This document shows, in pieces, positions 12,384 to 12,690 of a stretch of 12,690 nt of DNA; the first letter of the stretch is position 1, and every line of letters begins with the position of its first letter. The notes beneath the pieces are model-generated. The model saw nothing but the letters and a program-made list of their open reading frames with translations. It was not told the origin of the DNA and ran no database searches. The stretch comes from Lachnospiraceae bacterium UBA3814. Its GTDB lineage: Bacteria > Bacillota > Clostridia > Lachnospirales > Lachnospiraceae. The position numbers and the translations under genes are program-made. Location of the stretch: the NCBI GenBank assembly GCA_002368575.1, contig DFEA01000011.1, positions 1 to 12,690 of the forward strand, given 5' to 3'.

Positions 12384-12690
12384 CTAACAGGTCCCCACCG
12401 TTCTCGGGAACGGGATAACGTCCCGGATATTGGATACCCCGGTCAGATACATTATCATCCTTTCAAAGCCCAGACCGAAGCCCGAGTGAGTAACGGTACC
12501 GTATTTGCGCAGGTCAAGGTAGAAATCGTATTCCTCCTTGTCAAGACCCAGCTCGTTCATCCTTGTGACAAGCTTGTCATAATCGGCCTCTCTTTCGCTC
12601 CCGCCGATGATCTCGCCGATGCCGGGAACCAGACAATCCATGGCGGCAACGGTCTTTCCGTCCGGGTTCTGCTTCATATAGAAGGCCTTG
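12384..12690 (-). CDS. asnS: Asparaginyl-tRNA synthetase, C-terminal part (gene cut by window edge)
   Basis: The last 101 codons of a class II aminoacyl-tRNA synthetase; the 5' part lies beyond the window. GIGEIIGGSERE and the motif 3 region GFGLGFERMIMYLTG, followed by NIRDVIPFPRT, are characteristic of AsnS; AspS and LysS have different motif 3 sequences. The enzyme charges tRNA-Asn with asparagine. The frame runs open to the right edge and ends in TAG at 12384-12386. Confidence 0.95.
   Translation of the reverse strand, partial: KAFYMKQNPDGKTVAAMDCLVPGIGEIIGGSEREADYDKLVTRMNELGLDKEEYDFYLDLRKYGTVTHSGFGLGFERMIMYLTGVSNIRDVIPFPRTVGTC

Noticed and set aside
1..12690. CRISPR array, insertion sequence, prophage or defence island
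   Set aside because: No spaced direct repeats, transposase, integrase or phage genes; the repeats present are within-gene helical repeats.

Overview
The window looks like chromosomal DNA of a motile, Gram-positive Clostridia member, most likely a Lachnospiraceae relative. The evidence is consensus sigma-A promoters (TTGACA/TATAAT), AGGAGG ribosome binding sites, intrinsic hairpin-plus-T terminators, a YjfB motility-associated protein, a CwlO/PcsB-like NlpC/P60 hydrolase and a single-domain biotin ligase. The taxonomy is inferred from gene style, not from a database search. There is no insertion sequence, prophage, CRISPR array or classical defence island.

Layout. 1-455 holds no convincing gene. 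456-585 holds a consensus promoter followed about 60 nt later by a strong terminator, so it is either a ~95-nt small RNA or an attenuated leader for the MBL-fold hydrolase at 705-1343. Directly behind that gene's stop codon, in the -1 frame, is a His/Cys-rich tail ending in its own stop. Converging on it from the right is a probable two-gene minus-strand operon: a YdjM-like membrane hydrolase and an MmcQ/YjbR-MGMT fusion. Its promoter carries a LexA-box-like sequence between the -35 and -10. A tRNA-Val(CAC) follows, then a small conserved protein translationally coupled (TGATG) to a CPBP intramembrane protease, closed by an 18-bp perfect inverted repeat.

The middle of the window is on the minus strand. 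It contains yjfB, which is only 58 codons long and has its own promoter and a ~120-nt leader, then birA, then a YjgR/DUF853 HerA-like ATPase with an 11-residue helical repeat. From a divergent promoter region, mnmA (tRNA 2-thiouridylase) and cysK (cysteine synthase) run rightward as a probable sulfur operon and end at a bidirectional terminator. The right part is again minus strand: a membrane-anchored protein of unknown function, a secreted coiled-coil NlpC/P60 peptidoglycan hydrolase, and the 3' end of asnS running off the window.

Most of the window is housekeeping. The items most worth a second look are the possible SOS-controlled YdjM/MGMT-like operon, the isolated promoter-terminator unit at 456-585, the out-of-frame metal-binding tail after the MBL gene, and the small protein/CPBP protease pair.
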